64,000 bases of DNA, taken from contig NC_134025.1 of the NCBI RefSeq assembly GCF_964204645.1, positions 14,701,001 to 14,765,000 of the forward strand. The letters run 5' to 3'. The position numbers and the translations under genes are program-made. This DNA is from Tubulanus polymorphus. Its lineage: Eukaryota; Nemertea; Palaeonemertea; Tubulaniformes; Tubulanidae. This document shows, piece by piece, positions 57,401 through 59,951 of this stretch (position 1 is its first letter; each line of letters opens with the position of its first letter). The notes beneath the pieces were generated by a model. The model was not told the origin of the DNA and made no database searches. It saw only the letters and a program-made list of their open reading frames with translations.

Positions 57401-59951
57401 GCCCTGAAATCAGTTATGCAATGCTAGTAGGACAGAATGCGAAGTGAATGCAGTACACCCCCAAGCATTGTGGGGGCATAAAATGTTGGGCATTAAGCCC
57501 AACTGGTAGGAGCCGATGACAAAGAGTACTATAAAAAAGAATGGTCCAAGTCATAGGAATCATCCTAATCAGAGGCAATTTGGCAGTTATGGTCTGGTGT
57601 AAGGTTTATGAATAACTGTTACGGGTCCTGGAATCAATTATGATGTACATTGGACAAAATGTACTCTAGTAGGTTTCTGTCCGTTCAAGCGGAACCAAAG
57701 GAAATGGTAGCACTGAAGTAATCGGCTTAAAGTTAGCCCAAGACAACTGAGTTAGGTAAGCAATGACCAATCAGCCGGTGATAGCCGGGGAACAGGTGGA
57801 AATTGGGTCTGGATGAACAGATCCCCAATACACATGTCGAAAGCCCGATTACACAGTTTTCCATTTAGAAGGCATTTAAGACCGATAAATCTTATCAAAG
57901 ATAATTGATCGATTCGTGACATTTCAAATTCATACACATTGTTACCAGACTTACCTACTGTATGGAATATTGAAAATCTTCCAAAACATAAAATATCTGA
58001 GCAGGCAGACAACCCTAATAAGTTGCAGCCGTTGATGTTCAGTGAAACTAGTGCCAAATAGAATGCGCTCAGTGGTATATGAGCTGAACTGATCACAATT
58101 CTGAATCAATGTTAATGAAAATAACAAACTTGTAAATCACGGAAGTATTTTATGACTCCAATTGATGTTGAGGTCACATATTCTCATATTCTGTAAAGAT
58201 TGATGATCTCAAGAGCTTTTCCGAATCTCTTCAGTAAATCTTCATGAAATTGACTATGCATATCACCCTTATGATTATTACAGCTGCAATGAAGAAACTG
58301 TTCAACATGGTAATCCCTAGAAACAGGTAAAGCTTTAACCAACATATGGCGTTTCTCTTTCCTTGCAGAAGAAAAGTGGCACACAGTGCAACATAATTAT
58401 TTTGACAAAAACAGCAAACCAAATAAACAGTTCAAAATCAATATTTTCTGGGCTTAATTTCATCAAGATCGCCAAGCTAAATATTTGGCTATCTATCCTG
58501 GCTTTTAGGTTTATGTTTGAATCTCAATCAAATCATTTCAGTTTCAAACTTCACATCAAAGAATGCTCTAAAAACTTTTTCTTGCATAGCGTACACATAT
58601 GTGTACATACTATTTTCGCAATCATTTTTATCAATTCACTGCACTAGCCCCCAAAATTTGTTTAATACACAACAAGAGGCCCATGGGCCTTGAAGCATTG
58701 GTAGATTATACTGTGGTATTAAGTGGTTATAATGTTTTACATCTGCCGGCAAATCTTCTATGACGATGTTGATCCGGAGGACCACAGACTTAAAGGTCTA
58801 TTTGTCTAGTACGATTTTATTCGTGAAAATGAATTTATTTTCTGCCGAACGATTTAGCCTAGGCTATTTGTAGTGTTAAACCTCATTAATGTGATTCTGT
58901 TAAAAAGACGAAACTAGTTTATTCTGATGTTTTCCATCATGTCCCAGCCAAGATAAATATATCAATCAAGATTTGGATACAAAAACCCATTTTTACGCAT
59001 GAACTGTTAGACCCCACTAAATAATGAAAACAAAAACGGAACGATTTTTCTGAATGCAATTGCAAGACCCTCTGATCTTAAAGCTCCAAGCTCTGATGCA
59101 TTTACGCATGCAAAACGTCGCAAAGAGCGATGCCGGTGTTGGTGTCACTGAGGCCGGCTGATGATTGCTTGTTTGTCTTTTTGTTTGTTTGGCTTTACGT
59201 ACGTCGTTTGGATCTTGGTTTCCCAAGACTATTCTGATTGGATTGTTTATTTAACCTCACGACGGTACGGCCTTTGAAGTGTTGCCCGCATACTGTTCGC
59301 AGCCAGCGGGACTCGAACCCACTTGTAACTCGGCATTGATAGTGGATTCAACTGCATCACGCCTTATCTCACTGAGCTACCGAGGCCGCTCGATTTAATT
59401 CCAAAAAACTACAGCGGCGGCAAATAACCATCGCAATATTGCAATTTACGACAAACAACGCGTAAATTCAATCACTGTTGTTTAACGCATGGAAAAGATA
59501 ATAAAAGGTATTTTTTCCCGGCGTGCATTACAAAGCGAATCTCTGCCGAGTGCGTAAGAGGGTGCTACCACCTTATGAGTGCGCAGCAGACGTGTAGGGC
59601 ATCCTAAAAAGAAAACTTATATTAGAATATAGCCGAATCGAATTTTACAATGTCAGTCAACTGATTGATAATACAACATGGTTGTTCTCGGCGTACTTAA
59701 CAATGATATTTTCCTCCAATAAACAACTCTGGTAAAATTGAATAAAAGGATCTTTCTTTATTGGTGATATCGTATCATAGTGGTAGCCTACCGTTTACCG
59801 TTCGATGTTTCGTGTCATCATGAAATGGTTTTAACTTTGGTAAAGGCGTTCCCGCACGATCACATACGGGTTTCAGTCACGAGTAGGCTGCCGTTCCACT
59901 GCTCTAGAAATACGTATTCTGACGCCGAGAATTAATCCCAAATAATCCCAT
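169..59951 (-). CDS. Ten-exon gene for an unidentified multi-pass membrane protein
   Basis: Joined minus-strand exons, 5' to 3': 59914-59951, 57955-58100, 48562-48660, 44282-44378, 18735-18909, 12681-12792, 11892-12042, 673-742, 470-600, 169-298. Seen: every boundary has AG before and GT after the exon, most donors are GTAAGN, all nine phase junctions agree, and no exon contains an in-frame stop before the final TAG. The model has about 382 residues. Hydrophobic stretches lie near residues 18-42, 102-123, 140-173 (possibly two), 186-208, 217-237, 251-267, 279-297 and 304-322. A cysteine-flanked WTAWS segment sits at 64-88. Inference: a polytopic membrane protein with a small extracytoplasmic Cys-rich loop; substrate and role unknown. 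I could not match it to a named family. Introns range from 72 bp to 25.4 kb. The start exon is tentative; the other nine exons support one another strongly. Confidence 0.82.
470..600 (-). CDS. Exon 9, transmembrane segment, of the membrane protein gene
   Basis: 131 bp, acceptor ATATATTCTAG, donor CAT|GTAAGT; 43 codons plus two bases. It encodes a helix ([18 protein letters not shown]) followed by a polar stretch with a CNVS sequon. The frame and phase follow directly from exon 8. Confidence 0.82.
673..742 (-). CDS. Exon 8, transmembrane segment, of the membrane protein gene
   Basis: 70 bp, donor TTG|GTAAGT. The acceptor chosen (GAAAGTAAG) gives one base plus 23 codons and the required phase; a later AG (CTCAAAG) would also keep the frame and shorten the exon by 15 bases. 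It encodes a helix ([18 protein letters not shown]). Only 72 bp separate it from exon 9. Confidence 0.76.
955..1030 (-). repeat. Single hairpin repeat unit (R6)
   Basis: AGGGTTTTCTGA...TCAGAAACCCT followed by a CTGTTGATTATTAT segment. It matches, in reverse orientation, the unit tandemly amplified at 55513-56020. Related single units occur at 11436-11495, 11730-11800 and 14018-14060. Confidence 0.6.
1162..2112 (-). mobile_element. tRNA-headed interspersed repeat R5, copy A
   Basis: Starts at ACAAGAGGCCCATGGGCC and matches 30050-30800 and 58672-59575 over most of its length, with shared landmarks such as CGATGTTGATTGGGAGGACC, the TTTCCATCATGTCCCAGC block and the TTACGACAAACAACG block. Reading the minus strand, a tRNA-like head lies at 1932-1861 (TAGATCAGTGAGATAAGGC as A box, AGTTCGAGTCC as B box), followed by a 700-bp body that ends in the palindrome. 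It has no coding capacity: a 155-codon frame at 1723-2190 is not conserved in the other copies. Probably a non-autonomous element with a Pol III-type promoter. Confidence 0.7.
2203..2307. mobile_element. Palindromic MITE (GCCCAGTTTCACAAAAAGG ends)
   Basis: 105 bp with inverted ends GCCCAGTTTCACAAAAAGG / CCTTTTTGTGAAACTGGGC and an AT-rich centre. The structure is that of a miniature inverted-repeat element. Superfamily unclear because no target duplication is evident. Confidence 0.75.
4171..5660 (+). pseudogene. Decayed transposon-like gene with PIN-like acidic motifs
   Basis: Consecutive open blocks on the plus strand, split by stops and frameshifts, line up with one protein. In order: an N-terminal block with [13 protein letters not shown] and [11 protein letters not shown] (4171-4386); [10 protein letters not shown] (4416-4600); [10 protein letters not shown] (4735-4770); [10 protein letters not shown] (4815-4850); EVDCRMIYH and [12 protein letters not shown] (5028-5140); [16 protein letters not shown] (5245-5293); [19 protein letters not shown] (5485-5544); and [13 protein letters not shown] just after. 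From memory this order matches a widespread uncharacterised metazoan family (ExDTRM / DTDVxVLL / TGCDT / LPPTSDxxxxHxxRxxYQ) common in corals, echinoderms and molluscs. The acidic motifs suggest a PIN/FEN-type nuclease fold. This copy cannot be functional. Confidence 0.6.
5850..6393 (-). mobile_element. PIF/Harbinger-type non-autonomous element, short copy
   Basis: 544 bp with terminal inverted repeats (GGCCATTCTAAAATAATGG at the left; GGCCATCCCAAAATAATTG read inward from the right) flanked by TAA at 5847-5849 and 6394-6396. A three-base TAA/TTA duplication with GG-starting ends is typical of PIF/Harbinger. Both arms match the longer element at 51573-52815 in opposite orientation, with about 700 bp of the interior missing. 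No transposase. Confidence 0.75.
6865..7012 (+). CDS. Short repeated ORF of R1 (possible first exon)
   Basis: 148 bp from ATG ([15 protein letters not shown] start) to a GTAAAC donor-like site; a copy of the same length and open frame lies at 53489-53636. The copy at 22104-22252 has a one-base insertion. The ATG is TTG or GTG in those two copies, so either it is not the true start or they are inactivated. A promoter-like block (CCAATCACATTCGC, then TTTTATA) lies 75-110 bp upstream in each copy. No homology recognised. Confidence 0.35.
7905..7952 (+). other. Possible LINE 3' tail
   Basis: GGTCTGAAGCAAATAAAAG followed by an AATA-type simple tail resembles the 3' end of CR1/L2-like retrotransposons. 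The upstream 300 bp show no convincing RT sequence. Confidence 0.25.
9575..9785 (+). repeat. Interspersed repeat R4, copy 1
   Basis: Matches 56020-56210 almost base for base (TAAACAAAATCATAAAACAATG to GGGCTTGCAAG... AAGCCCATGA). The 3' end forms a small hairpin (GGGCTT/AAGCCC). In the second copy the R6 hairpin array abuts its 5' end, so R4 and R6 may belong to one element. Confidence 0.65.
9786..10893 (+). mobile_element. CGCCCCCTGG repeat R3, copy 1
   Basis: Contains several imperfect units of about 150 bp, each with the landmark ACGCCCCCTGGTGACCATA and CAATGACCTTGAAACTCACC, then a unique 3' part (CCAAGATGGCTGCCAATTG, AGGTCATAGGACAGCCATC, GGACGGACGAAAGG) ending near AACGCAATAGCCCGCTGGG. 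Other copies: 31587-32705, 47105-48122, 61095-61918, with a degraded start at 14722-14800. Non-coding; non-autonomous element of unknown class. Confidence 0.7.
11436..11495 (+). repeat. Single hairpin repeat unit (R6)
   Basis: AATAATAATGATCAATAGAA, then GGGTTCTTTTGCGAAAGAAGCAGAAACCC. A diverged relative of the unit in the 55.5-kb array. Confidence 0.5.
11730..11800 (+). repeat. AAT microsatellite with degenerate R6 hairpin
   Basis: (AAT)n followed by AGATAGGGTTTTCTGTC and CAGAAAAAC; resembles the other AATAAT-led hairpin units but the stem has decayed. Confidence 0.4.
11892..12042 (-). CDS. Exon 7, transmembrane segments and basic loop, of the membrane protein gene
   Basis: 151 bp, acceptor TTTCTTTAG, donor AAA|GTAAGA. 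Two bases, 49 codons, two bases. It completes a helix ([13 protein letters not shown]), continues with a charged loop ([13 protein letters not shown]), then a second helix ([17 protein letters not shown]). Intron 6 to its right is only 638 bp, so exons 6 and 7 form a compact pair. Confidence 0.84.
12043..12680 (-). other. Intron 6 of the membrane protein gene (638 bp)
   Basis: AT-rich, with a pyrimidine tract just before exon 7. No repeat or other feature recognised. Confidence 0.75.
12681..12792 (-). CDS. Exon 6, transmembrane segment, of the membrane protein gene
   Basis: 112 bp, AATTTCAG acceptor and TTG|GTATGA donor, 37 codons plus one base. It encodes a helix ([16 protein letters not shown]), a short loop with an NST sequon that would be glycosylated only if lumenal or extracellular, and the start of the next helix. 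Phase agrees with exons 5 and 7. Confidence 0.83.
14018..14060 (+). repeat. Partial R6 hairpin unit
   Basis: AATAATCAACAGAATAGGG then TTTCTGCGAAAGCAGCC; the right half of the stem is lost. Confidence 0.45.
14188..14498 (-). mobile_element. tRNA-derived SINE
   Basis: Minus strand from 14498: GGAGCGGTGTGGCTGAGTGG contains an A box (14489-14479), then GGTTCGAACCC is a perfect B box (14446-14436). The head resembles a serine/leucine-type tRNA. It is followed by a conserved-looking core (GTGTCCTCGGGCAAGACAC, CTCTCCACCCAGGAGTAAAT, GGGTACCTGG) seen in SINEs of several animal phyla, and ends in AT-rich sequence near TATAAATGTCAATTATC. Length about 310 bp. Target duplication not visible. Confidence 0.82.
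14903..15610. mobile_element. hAT-like non-autonomous DNA transposon
   Basis: 708 bp bounded by CAGGGATGAAAA and its exact inverse TTTTCATCCCTG, with TGAACA directly repeated on both flanks. The CAGGG terminus suggests hAT, although hAT duplications are normally 8 bp. The interior has the GC-rich block CCCCTAAAGGGGGGTGTGGG. A second copy starts at 44428. Confidence 0.6.
16090..16226 (+). CDS. Possible terminal exon of an unidentified plus-strand gene
   Basis: After TTTTTCAAATGACAG, an open frame runs 44 codons to TAA ([18 protein letters not shown] near the start; [17 protein letters not shown] at the end). The composition is hydrophilic and charged, and the DNA is richer in CpG and GC than the surrounding intron. 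AATAAA occurs about 250 bp downstream. No upstream exon was found on this strand, so this may be a lone exon, a retrocopy or chance. Confidence 0.38.
16735..16822 (-). other. Degenerate tRNA-like sequence
   Basis: Minus strand CGGTGT...ACACCG can pair as an acceptor end around a B box GGGTTCGAATCCC, and a 7-base loop in a 5-bp stem occupies the anticodon position. The D arm is poor. More likely the head of a decayed SINE than a working tRNA gene. Confidence 0.35.
17960..18500 (+). pseudogene. Penelope-like element, GIY-YIG endonuclease fragment
   Basis: Frame: [17 protein letters not shown], then [21 protein letters not shown], a CxxC pair directly before the YIGETG core that is diagnostic of Penelope-like endonucleases. 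A frameshift follows, then NLKEHTQDV and the tail block [20 protein letters not shown]. The 3' end has a GACTGAGGAAGGGTGGTAGC segment. No RT domain remains upstream; a 5'-truncated, inactive copy. Confidence 0.78.
18735..18909 (-). CDS. Exon 5, two hydrophobic segments, of the membrane protein gene
   Basis: 175 bp. The acceptor follows a strong pyrimidine tract (TTTTTTGCTTTTTTTTCGGCTAG) over 20 kb downstream of exon 4; the donor is CAG|GTAAGC. One base plus 58 codons. It encodes a polar linker ([12 protein letters not shown]) and then a long hydrophobic block ([16 protein letters not shown]... [10 protein letters not shown]), long enough for two helices. It ends at a codon boundary, as exon 6 requires. 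Confidence 0.84.
19275..19425. repeat. Diverged minisatellite, about three units
   Basis: Units share CCATTCTGAGANNCTGCG then GGGCC: AGAGCCATTCCGAGAGGCTG at 19281, GGAACCATTCTGAAAAACTG near 19341, AGAACCATTCTGAGACCCTG near 19387. Spacing is irregular (about 60 and 46 bp). Confidence 0.5.
19465..19545. repeat. Direct duplication, 38-bp period
   Basis: CAAAGATYACGTGTGATGAA and the following TGTCTTAACCAATG occur twice in tandem with nearly identical sequence. Confidence 0.8.
21117..22265 (+). mobile_element. Repeat family R1, copy B (uninterrupted)
   Basis: The most complete uninterrupted copy. It starts AAATTGCCCATGG, passes through the GGTTGTTTGGGGTAAGGGC block, ATTCATATGATGTCACAC, TTTTCAGGTCACAAG, the GTAAGTGAATGTTCGC block, the CCAATCACATTCGC/TTTTATA block, and ends at the short ORF and GTAAACC. 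It serves as the empty-site reference for the three insertions in other R1 copies. Here the ORF start is TTG and one extra A in the poly-A run shifts its frame. Confidence 0.78.
23699..23790 (-). other. Degenerate tRNA-like sequence
   Basis: Minus strand GTTCAGTGGTAATTGGC resembles an A box and AGGTTCGAACCCT is a good B box about 50 bp further. Lies just inside the left end of the 23.4-25.7 kb element. Probably a SINE head remnant. Confidence 0.33.
24712..24880 (+). promoter_or_regulatory. Promoter-like segment: CRE, inverted CCAAT, TATA
   Basis: In order on the plus strand: TGACGTCA (24742-24749), ATTGG (24795-24799), TTTATATA (24871-24878). About 150 bp of it recurs on the opposite strand near 63035-62870, where CRE is degraded to TGACTTCA and the TATA part is replaced. 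The recurrence says this is part of a repeat; promoter function is inference. Confidence 0.4.
26410..27560 (+). pseudogene. Penelope-like element, RT C-terminus and GIY-YIG remnant
   Basis: RT end: [16 protein letters not shown] then a [10 protein letters not shown] block (26488-26610), typical of the Penelope RT thumb. After a decayed linker, the endonuclease begins [15 protein letters not shown] then IGETE (about 26838-26910), followed out of frame by [15 protein letters not shown] and [19 protein letters not shown] (26918-27075). The 3' UTR carries GATGATGGCTAATAGC and AAAACGTTGCTC near 27530-27565. Several stops and shifts; inactive. Confidence 0.8.
28710..28816. repeat. (AT)n microsatellite
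   Basis: Uninterrupted AT repeat of about 68 bp, then an imperfect GTATATATATAC tail. Open frames of alternating I and Y on both strands are artefacts of this repeat. Confidence 0.95.
28822..28862 (-). other. Possible LINE 3' tail
   Basis: Minus strand GCAATAAAGATGATATTGAA then TTGAATTG, an (ATTGA)n-type tail common at the 3' ends of animal LINEs. Adjacent to the AT microsatellite. Similar TTGAATTGAA stretches occur near 9285 and 15965, without coding remnants. Confidence 0.3.
29165..29255 (+). mobile_element. Possible pogo/Tigger-type transposon end
   Basis: ACAGTCAAACCTCATTACAA followed by AACTTTGTTATATCCG and CTTTGTTATAAAGG resembles the CAGTCAAACCTC terminus of pogo/Tigger elements. A similar start (AGTCATACCTCGATTTAAC) lies at 40321. 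No partner terminus identified. Confidence 0.33.
30050..30800 (-). mobile_element. tRNA-headed interspersed repeat R5, copy B (truncated)
   Basis: Starts at ACAAGAGGCCCATGGGCC and follows copies A and C through TTTCCATCATGTCCCAGCC and the GATGATTGCTTGTTTGTC block, then ends near AAACAGCCAGCCTGCGATA without the tRNA-like head. Confidence 0.7.
31587..32705 (+). mobile_element. CGCCCCCTGG repeat R3, copy 2
   Basis: Complete 5' start (ACTAGGGGTCCAGGGACACC), four tandem-like units with CGCCCCCTGGTG, the AAGATGGCCGCCAATTGCG block, and the GGACGGACGGACG end. It stops there and is followed by a short minisatellite of CCTTCTGCAACTTT (32717-32790). Confidence 0.7.
33050..35950. repeat. Tandem array, about four 712-757-bp units with higher-order pattern
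   Basis: The landmark CACTCAATATGAAGAGAATTG recurs at 33502, 34214, 34971 and 35714. Units 2 and 4 share variants absent from unit 3 (ACCTGGCCAC, GAACCGTTCGAGTTTGTAC, CCCGCCCGAAAG), implying duplication of a 1.5-kb dimer. Unit 1 is the most diverged. The array ends inside a unit at AATTGTAAAGCC, where BEL/Pao coding sequence begins at once. No ORF; AT-rich satellite-like DNA. Confidence 0.88.
35951..36809 (+). pseudogene. BEL/Pao retrotransposon integrase C-terminal fragment
   Basis: From 35953 the frame reads FGPFKV, continues [15 protein letters not shown], then [11 protein letters not shown] (integrase core with D and the SDNGTNF motif) to about 36260. A one-base shift moves the frame at [20 protein letters not shown]; the catalytic E follows in the next block. 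The C-terminal domain ([13 protein letters not shown], then the QFWRRW and [12 protein letters not shown] motifs) ends at a TAA at 36807-36809. This is the order of BEL/Pao pol 3' ends (integrase plus DUF5641). Gag, protease and RT are missing, replaced on the left by the tandem array. Confidence 0.9.
36964..37496 (+). mobile_element. 3' LTR of the BEL/Pao element
   Basis: A purine tract AAGGGGGTGGGAA (36951-36963) sits directly before TGTTATGCAC, where an LTR should begin. The proposed end ATATACA (37496) gives TG...CA termini and 533 bp. A GTAATAAAG polyadenylation signal near 37431 fits the R region. The 5' LTR is not in the window, so the right boundary is inferred. Confidence 0.65.
37880..37985. 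repeat. Degenerate relative of the 57.2-kb palindromic MITE
   Basis: GGGGTCAGTTAATCAAAAGT and TTGGTTAG then TAACACGGTAACAATTG parallel the element at 57197-57323; the right terminus has decayed. Confidence 0.45.
38600..40330. repeat. Diverged dispersed units with GGCTGACGTTGG and ACGAGTCAT
   Basis: The combination TTGGCTGACGTTGGGGGAAA, ATATGTA and ATACAACGAGTCAT recurs imperfectly near 38630, 39740, 39940, 40040 and 40230. Looks like an old tandem repeat. Nothing else is visible in this stretch. Confidence 0.4.
40950..41060 (+). promoter_or_regulatory. Promoter-like cluster: GC box, E-box, TATA
   Basis: GGGCGG at 40957-40962, CACGTG at 40982-40987, TATATAAA at 41047-41054 in one orientation within 100 bp. 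No convincing downstream exon; the only ATG frame (41244) gives 24 residues. Could be chance. Confidence 0.22.
42319..42430. repeat. 112-bp perfect palindrome centred on (AT)n
   Basis: ACTGCACAATGTTGCAGG... on the left is exactly inverted as ...CCTGCAACATTGTGCAGT on the right, 28 unique bases per arm, with about 56 bp of AT between. It can form a very stable hairpin or cruciform. Either a real palindrome or an assembly fold-back at the AT tract. Confidence 0.95.
42722..43175 (+). mobile_element. Repeat family R1, copy C (diverged 3' half)
   Basis: Matches the R1 right part: GTGTAAGTGAATTTGCAC, ATTAAATGAAACAATACC, GGCTTTCCCATAATTA, AAGAATTTTCCC and the ORF start GTTGACCATGTCATGC. More substituted than the other copies; its ORF is disrupted. 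Confidence 0.6.
43602..43629. repeat. Perfect 12-bp-stem hairpin
   Basis: AACATGGTTGGG and its inverse CCCAACCATGTT around CCCA. No U-tract or neighbouring gene to suggest a role. Confidence 0.9.
43860..43902. repeat. Perfect 13-bp inverted repeat
   Basis: GTGAAATTTCTCT and AGAGAAATTTCAC around a 17-base loop. About 380 bp from exon 4; significance unknown. Confidence 0.85.
44282..44378 (-). CDS. Exon 4, transmembrane segment, of the membrane protein gene
   Basis: 97 bp with a TTTTTTGTAG acceptor and AAG|GTAAAT donor. Only one of the three frames is open and it encodes a hydrophobic helix ([18 protein letters not shown]). The two-base start and two-base end match exon 3 and exon 5. The exon lies about 50 bp from the end of a hAT-like repeat. 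Confidence 0.83.
44428..45520 (+). mobile_element. hAT-like element, second copy, split by R7
   Basis: Left end CAGGGATGAAAACGGAGGCG matches 14903; the internal GC block resumes at GAGCCCTGGGGGGAGGGG near 45412 and continues TTTTGAAATTTTAAGG, CACACCTGACACCC as in 14975-15060. R7 (44472-45365) lies between. The right terminus is missing. A run of 12 or more G at 45429 is a likely assembly-error site. Confidence 0.5.
44472..45365 (+). mobile_element. Interspersed repeat R7, copy 1
   Basis: Starts AACAAGAGCTCCAAGGG and ACTATGGCCAGCCTGTCAG; contains GCAGAATAAAATTTGATTG, a GAAATCGATCTTGAAATAC block and ATTCGCTCCATTTGTATAG; ends near CTACAGCTGGCC. Other copies: 60951-61085 (start only) and 62040-63345 (split by an insertion). 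A 46-bp piece sits at 56550. Non-coding, unknown class; start and end share GGCCAGC/GCTGGCC. Confidence 0.65.
46140..46590 (+). pseudogene. LINE reverse transcriptase fragment (CR1/Jockey/L2-like)
   Basis: [15 protein letters not shown] and a [10 protein letters not shown] block (46150-46240) match the QHGFRxGRSTxTQL motif. After a shift, VLHQWAQQF stands where the SVPHxxL segment belongs; then [16 protein letters not shown] (about 46386-46436) matches TSGVPQGSxLGPLLF, and [16 protein letters not shown] matches the LxxWsxxWxMxFN block. The FADD-box region is lost. Frameshifted and inactive. Confidence 0.8.
46610..47104. repeat. Imperfect AT-rich repeats with TTGTTC and GAACAA
   Basis: ACTTTTTGTTCTGAC, CGATCGAACAATATAC and GAATGAAAAC recur four or five times with drift. 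Looks like an old tandem repeat of around 150 bp; unit boundaries unclear. Confidence 0.5.
47105..48122 (+). mobile_element. CGCCCCCTGG repeat R3, copy 3
   Basis: Start ACTAGGGGTCCAGGGACACC and end GAACGCAATAGCCCACTGGG both present, with three CGCCCCCTGGTG units. The block between TTGGCCGATCAAAAATAC and the AGAATTTTGGCC part is shortened relative to copies 1 and 2. Confidence 0.72.
48562..48660 (-). CDS. Exon 3, Cys-rich WxxW segment, of the membrane protein gene
   Basis: 99 bp between a GTTAACAG acceptor and an ATG|GTAAGT donor. Read in the phase set by exons 2 and 4 it gives [12 protein letters not shown], then GSRQFCREQ. The WTAWS and following G-x-R-x-F-C recall a thrombospondin type 1 repeat, but the usual CSxxCG core is missing, so the resemblance may be coincidental. 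A second open frame beginning MDVKL exists but does not match the neighbouring phases. Confidence 0.82.
49222..49452 (+). promoter_or_regulatory. TATA-like site with GC-richer downstream ORF
   Basis: CGCGTATATAAGGCG (TATATAAG 49222-49229) is followed by CpG-rich sequence and an open frame from about 49270 to 49452. No homology and no splice-supported partner exon. Weak candidate. Confidence 0.2.
50481..50764 (+). mobile_element. Repeat family R1, copy D (5' module only)
   Basis: AAATTGCCCATGGCC through CACGATATGAAA, then the same module restarts at 50765, so two 5' modules lie in tandem. Confidence 0.78.
50899..51416. mobile_element. piggyBac-type MITE
   Basis: 518 bp with exact 12-bp inverted ends CCCTTTGAGGTC / GACCTCAAAGGG, flanked by TTAA at 50895-50898 and 51417-51420. 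R1 copy B has a single TTAA at this site (TTTCTTAAAGG), a clean empty site. CCC-starting ends and TTAA duplication define piggyBac-like elements. Internal ACTTTTAAGTCC and ACCTAAAAGTCC motifs; no transposase. Confidence 0.88.
51573..52815 (+). mobile_element. PIF/Harbinger-type element, long copy
   Basis: 1243 bp with ends GGCCATCCCAAAATAATTG and, inverted, GGCCATCCCATATTAATGG, both followed by GTCTGTTTGCCGTAAC. TAA is duplicated at 51570-51572 and 52816-52818; copy B reads TTCAAATAAAATTCAT at the empty site. The arms differ (CGACTCAACTTTTCAGG versus CCGACCGACTTC-type), as in the short copy at 5850. Interior non-coding, with a GC hairpin CCGCGCGGT/ACCGCGCGG at 52426-52449. Confidence 0.85.
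53489..53636 (+). CDS. Short repeated ORF of R1, copy E
   Basis: Same 148-bp length as 6865-7012 and open in the same frame ([22 protein letters not shown]), ending AAAG|GTAAACC. The first codon is GTG. An overlapping frame from ATG 53510 is also open here but closed in copy A. Status as a real exon is unproven. Confidence 0.33.
53657..54025 (+). mobile_element. Repeat family R1, copy F (middle module)
   Basis: Starts ATTCATATGATGTCGC directly after copy E and ends after the GCATGAGCATGTGTTTGTG block. With copy E it forms a tandem R1-R1 arrangement. Confidence 0.75.
54050..54740. repeat. Local duplication of a 240-bp segment
   Basis: 54060-54290 and 54500-54735 share GTACATGTGTATCAATTTT, GGCGCTACTGGAG, ACCATATGAGTTAC, AATACAAGYGTCTTGT and CGGTTAAGGA, about 430 bp apart, with CCCCTGGTGGCAGTTG between. 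Diverged by substitutions; function unknown. Confidence 0.65.
55513..56020 (+). repeat. Hairpin tandem array, 55/82-bp units in 192-bp higher-order repeats
   Basis: AATCAGCAGGAATAC recurs at intervals of 55, 82, 55, 55, 82, 55 bp. Each unit has AATAATAAT then an 11-bp-stem hairpin (AGGGTTTCTGC / GCAGAAACCCT around GAAGGCA). Long units carry an extra TTTCTGCGAAGGCAGCAGAA copy and share two private variants (ACGATAG, TCTGTGAAG), so long-short-short was copied as a block. A diverged eighth unit (GGGTTTTCGACGAAAGTC) joins the R4 repeat. Confidence 0.92.
56020..56210 (+). repeat. Interspersed repeat R4, copy 2
   Basis: Near-identical to 9575-9785 and directly downstream of the hairpin array; ends with GGGCTTGCATTTGCAAGCCC, a perfect palindrome. 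Confidence 0.7.
56212..56424 (-). pseudogene. LINE endonuclease (APE-type) fragment
   Basis: Minus strand: [15 protein letters not shown], then after a small frame shift [37 protein letters not shown] and [16 protein letters not shown] and G(V)GVAIYV are the conserved motifs of apurinic-type endonucleases in CR1/Jockey/L2-class LINEs. Confidence 0.82.
56471..56527 (+). pseudogene. LINE reverse transcriptase scrap
   Basis: [19 protein letters not shown], the conserved RT box 4 motif, on the plus strand 47 bp from the oppositely oriented endonuclease fragment. It is cut off after the motif and joined to a short R7 piece and then R1. Confidence 0.78.
56595..57168 (+). mobile_element. Repeat family R1, copy G
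   Basis: AAATTGCCCATGGGC through CTTCTGCTACAACG and CCTGTTATCATACC; lacks the promoter-like and ORF modules. Confidence 0.78.
57197..57323. mobile_element. Palindromic MITE (GGGCCRGTTGCTCAAAAGT ends)
   Basis: 127 bp; GGGCCAGTTGCTCAAAAGT and TTGGTT at left, inverted as AACCAACTTTTGAGCAACC GGCCC at right, with an internal TACCATAGTAACAATG region. A classic small foldback element. A degraded relative lies at 37880. Confidence 0.85.
57955..58100 (-). CDS. Exon 2 of the membrane protein gene
   Basis: 146 bp. The acceptor ends GATTCAG and the donor is TAG|GTAAGT, a perfect consensus. Layout is one base, 48 codons, one base. It encodes a hydrophobic stretch ([17 protein letters not shown] region) and then three cysteines (SACSDILCF). 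A TGA lies in frame just upstream of the acceptor, so the exon cannot extend further 5'. Confidence 0.82.
58672..59575 (-). mobile_element. tRNA-headed interspersed repeat R5, copy C
   Basis: Full set of R5 landmarks from ACAAGAGGCCCATGGGCC to the CATTACAAAGCGAATC block. Best-preserved tRNA-like head of the family (next entry). Small deletions relative to copy A in the body. Confidence 0.75.
59300..59392 (-). other. tRNA-like head of R5 copy C
   Basis: Minus strand GCGGCCTCGGTAGCTCAGTG gives a good A box, and GGTTCGAGTCC is a consensus B box about 60 bp later. The 3' acceptor half does not pair well and the anticodon arm is unclear, so it reads as a Pol III promoter of an element, not a tRNA gene. 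Confidence 0.6.
59914..59951 (-). CDS. Exon 1 (putative start) of the membrane protein gene
   Basis: On the minus strand an ATG followed by G lies at 59951-59949 and opens 12 codons ([12 protein letters not shown]) plus two bases before a GTATTT donor. Its phase (two bases left over) is exactly what exon 2 needs. The basic N-terminus before the first hydrophobic segment is reasonable for a membrane protein. The donor is weaker than the others and no TATA box or initiator is obvious upstream, so another start exon is possible. Confidence 0.42.

Larger units (their letters stand above)
48661..57954 (-). other. Intron 2 of the membrane protein gene (9.3 kb)
   Basis: Holds five R1 segments, two DNA transposon insertions, a local duplication, the hairpin array and LINE fragments. 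Stretches 48665-49190, 49460-50480, 54745-55510 and 57330-57954 show nothing recognisable. Confidence 0.78.

Noticed and set aside
57752-58096. Whole 114-codon frame as one exon
   Set aside because: Only the part up to the TAG|GTAAGT donor at 57955 fits the gene; the rest is read-through into the intron.
58184-58422. Open frames at 58.2-58.4 kb as an extra exon of the membrane gene
   Set aside because: One frame looks protein-like and another hydrophobic, but neither offers a donor with the phase exon 2 needs.
59300-59392. Functional tRNA gene
   Set aside because: A and B boxes are good but acceptor pairing and anticodon arm fail, and the sequence is part of a repeat.
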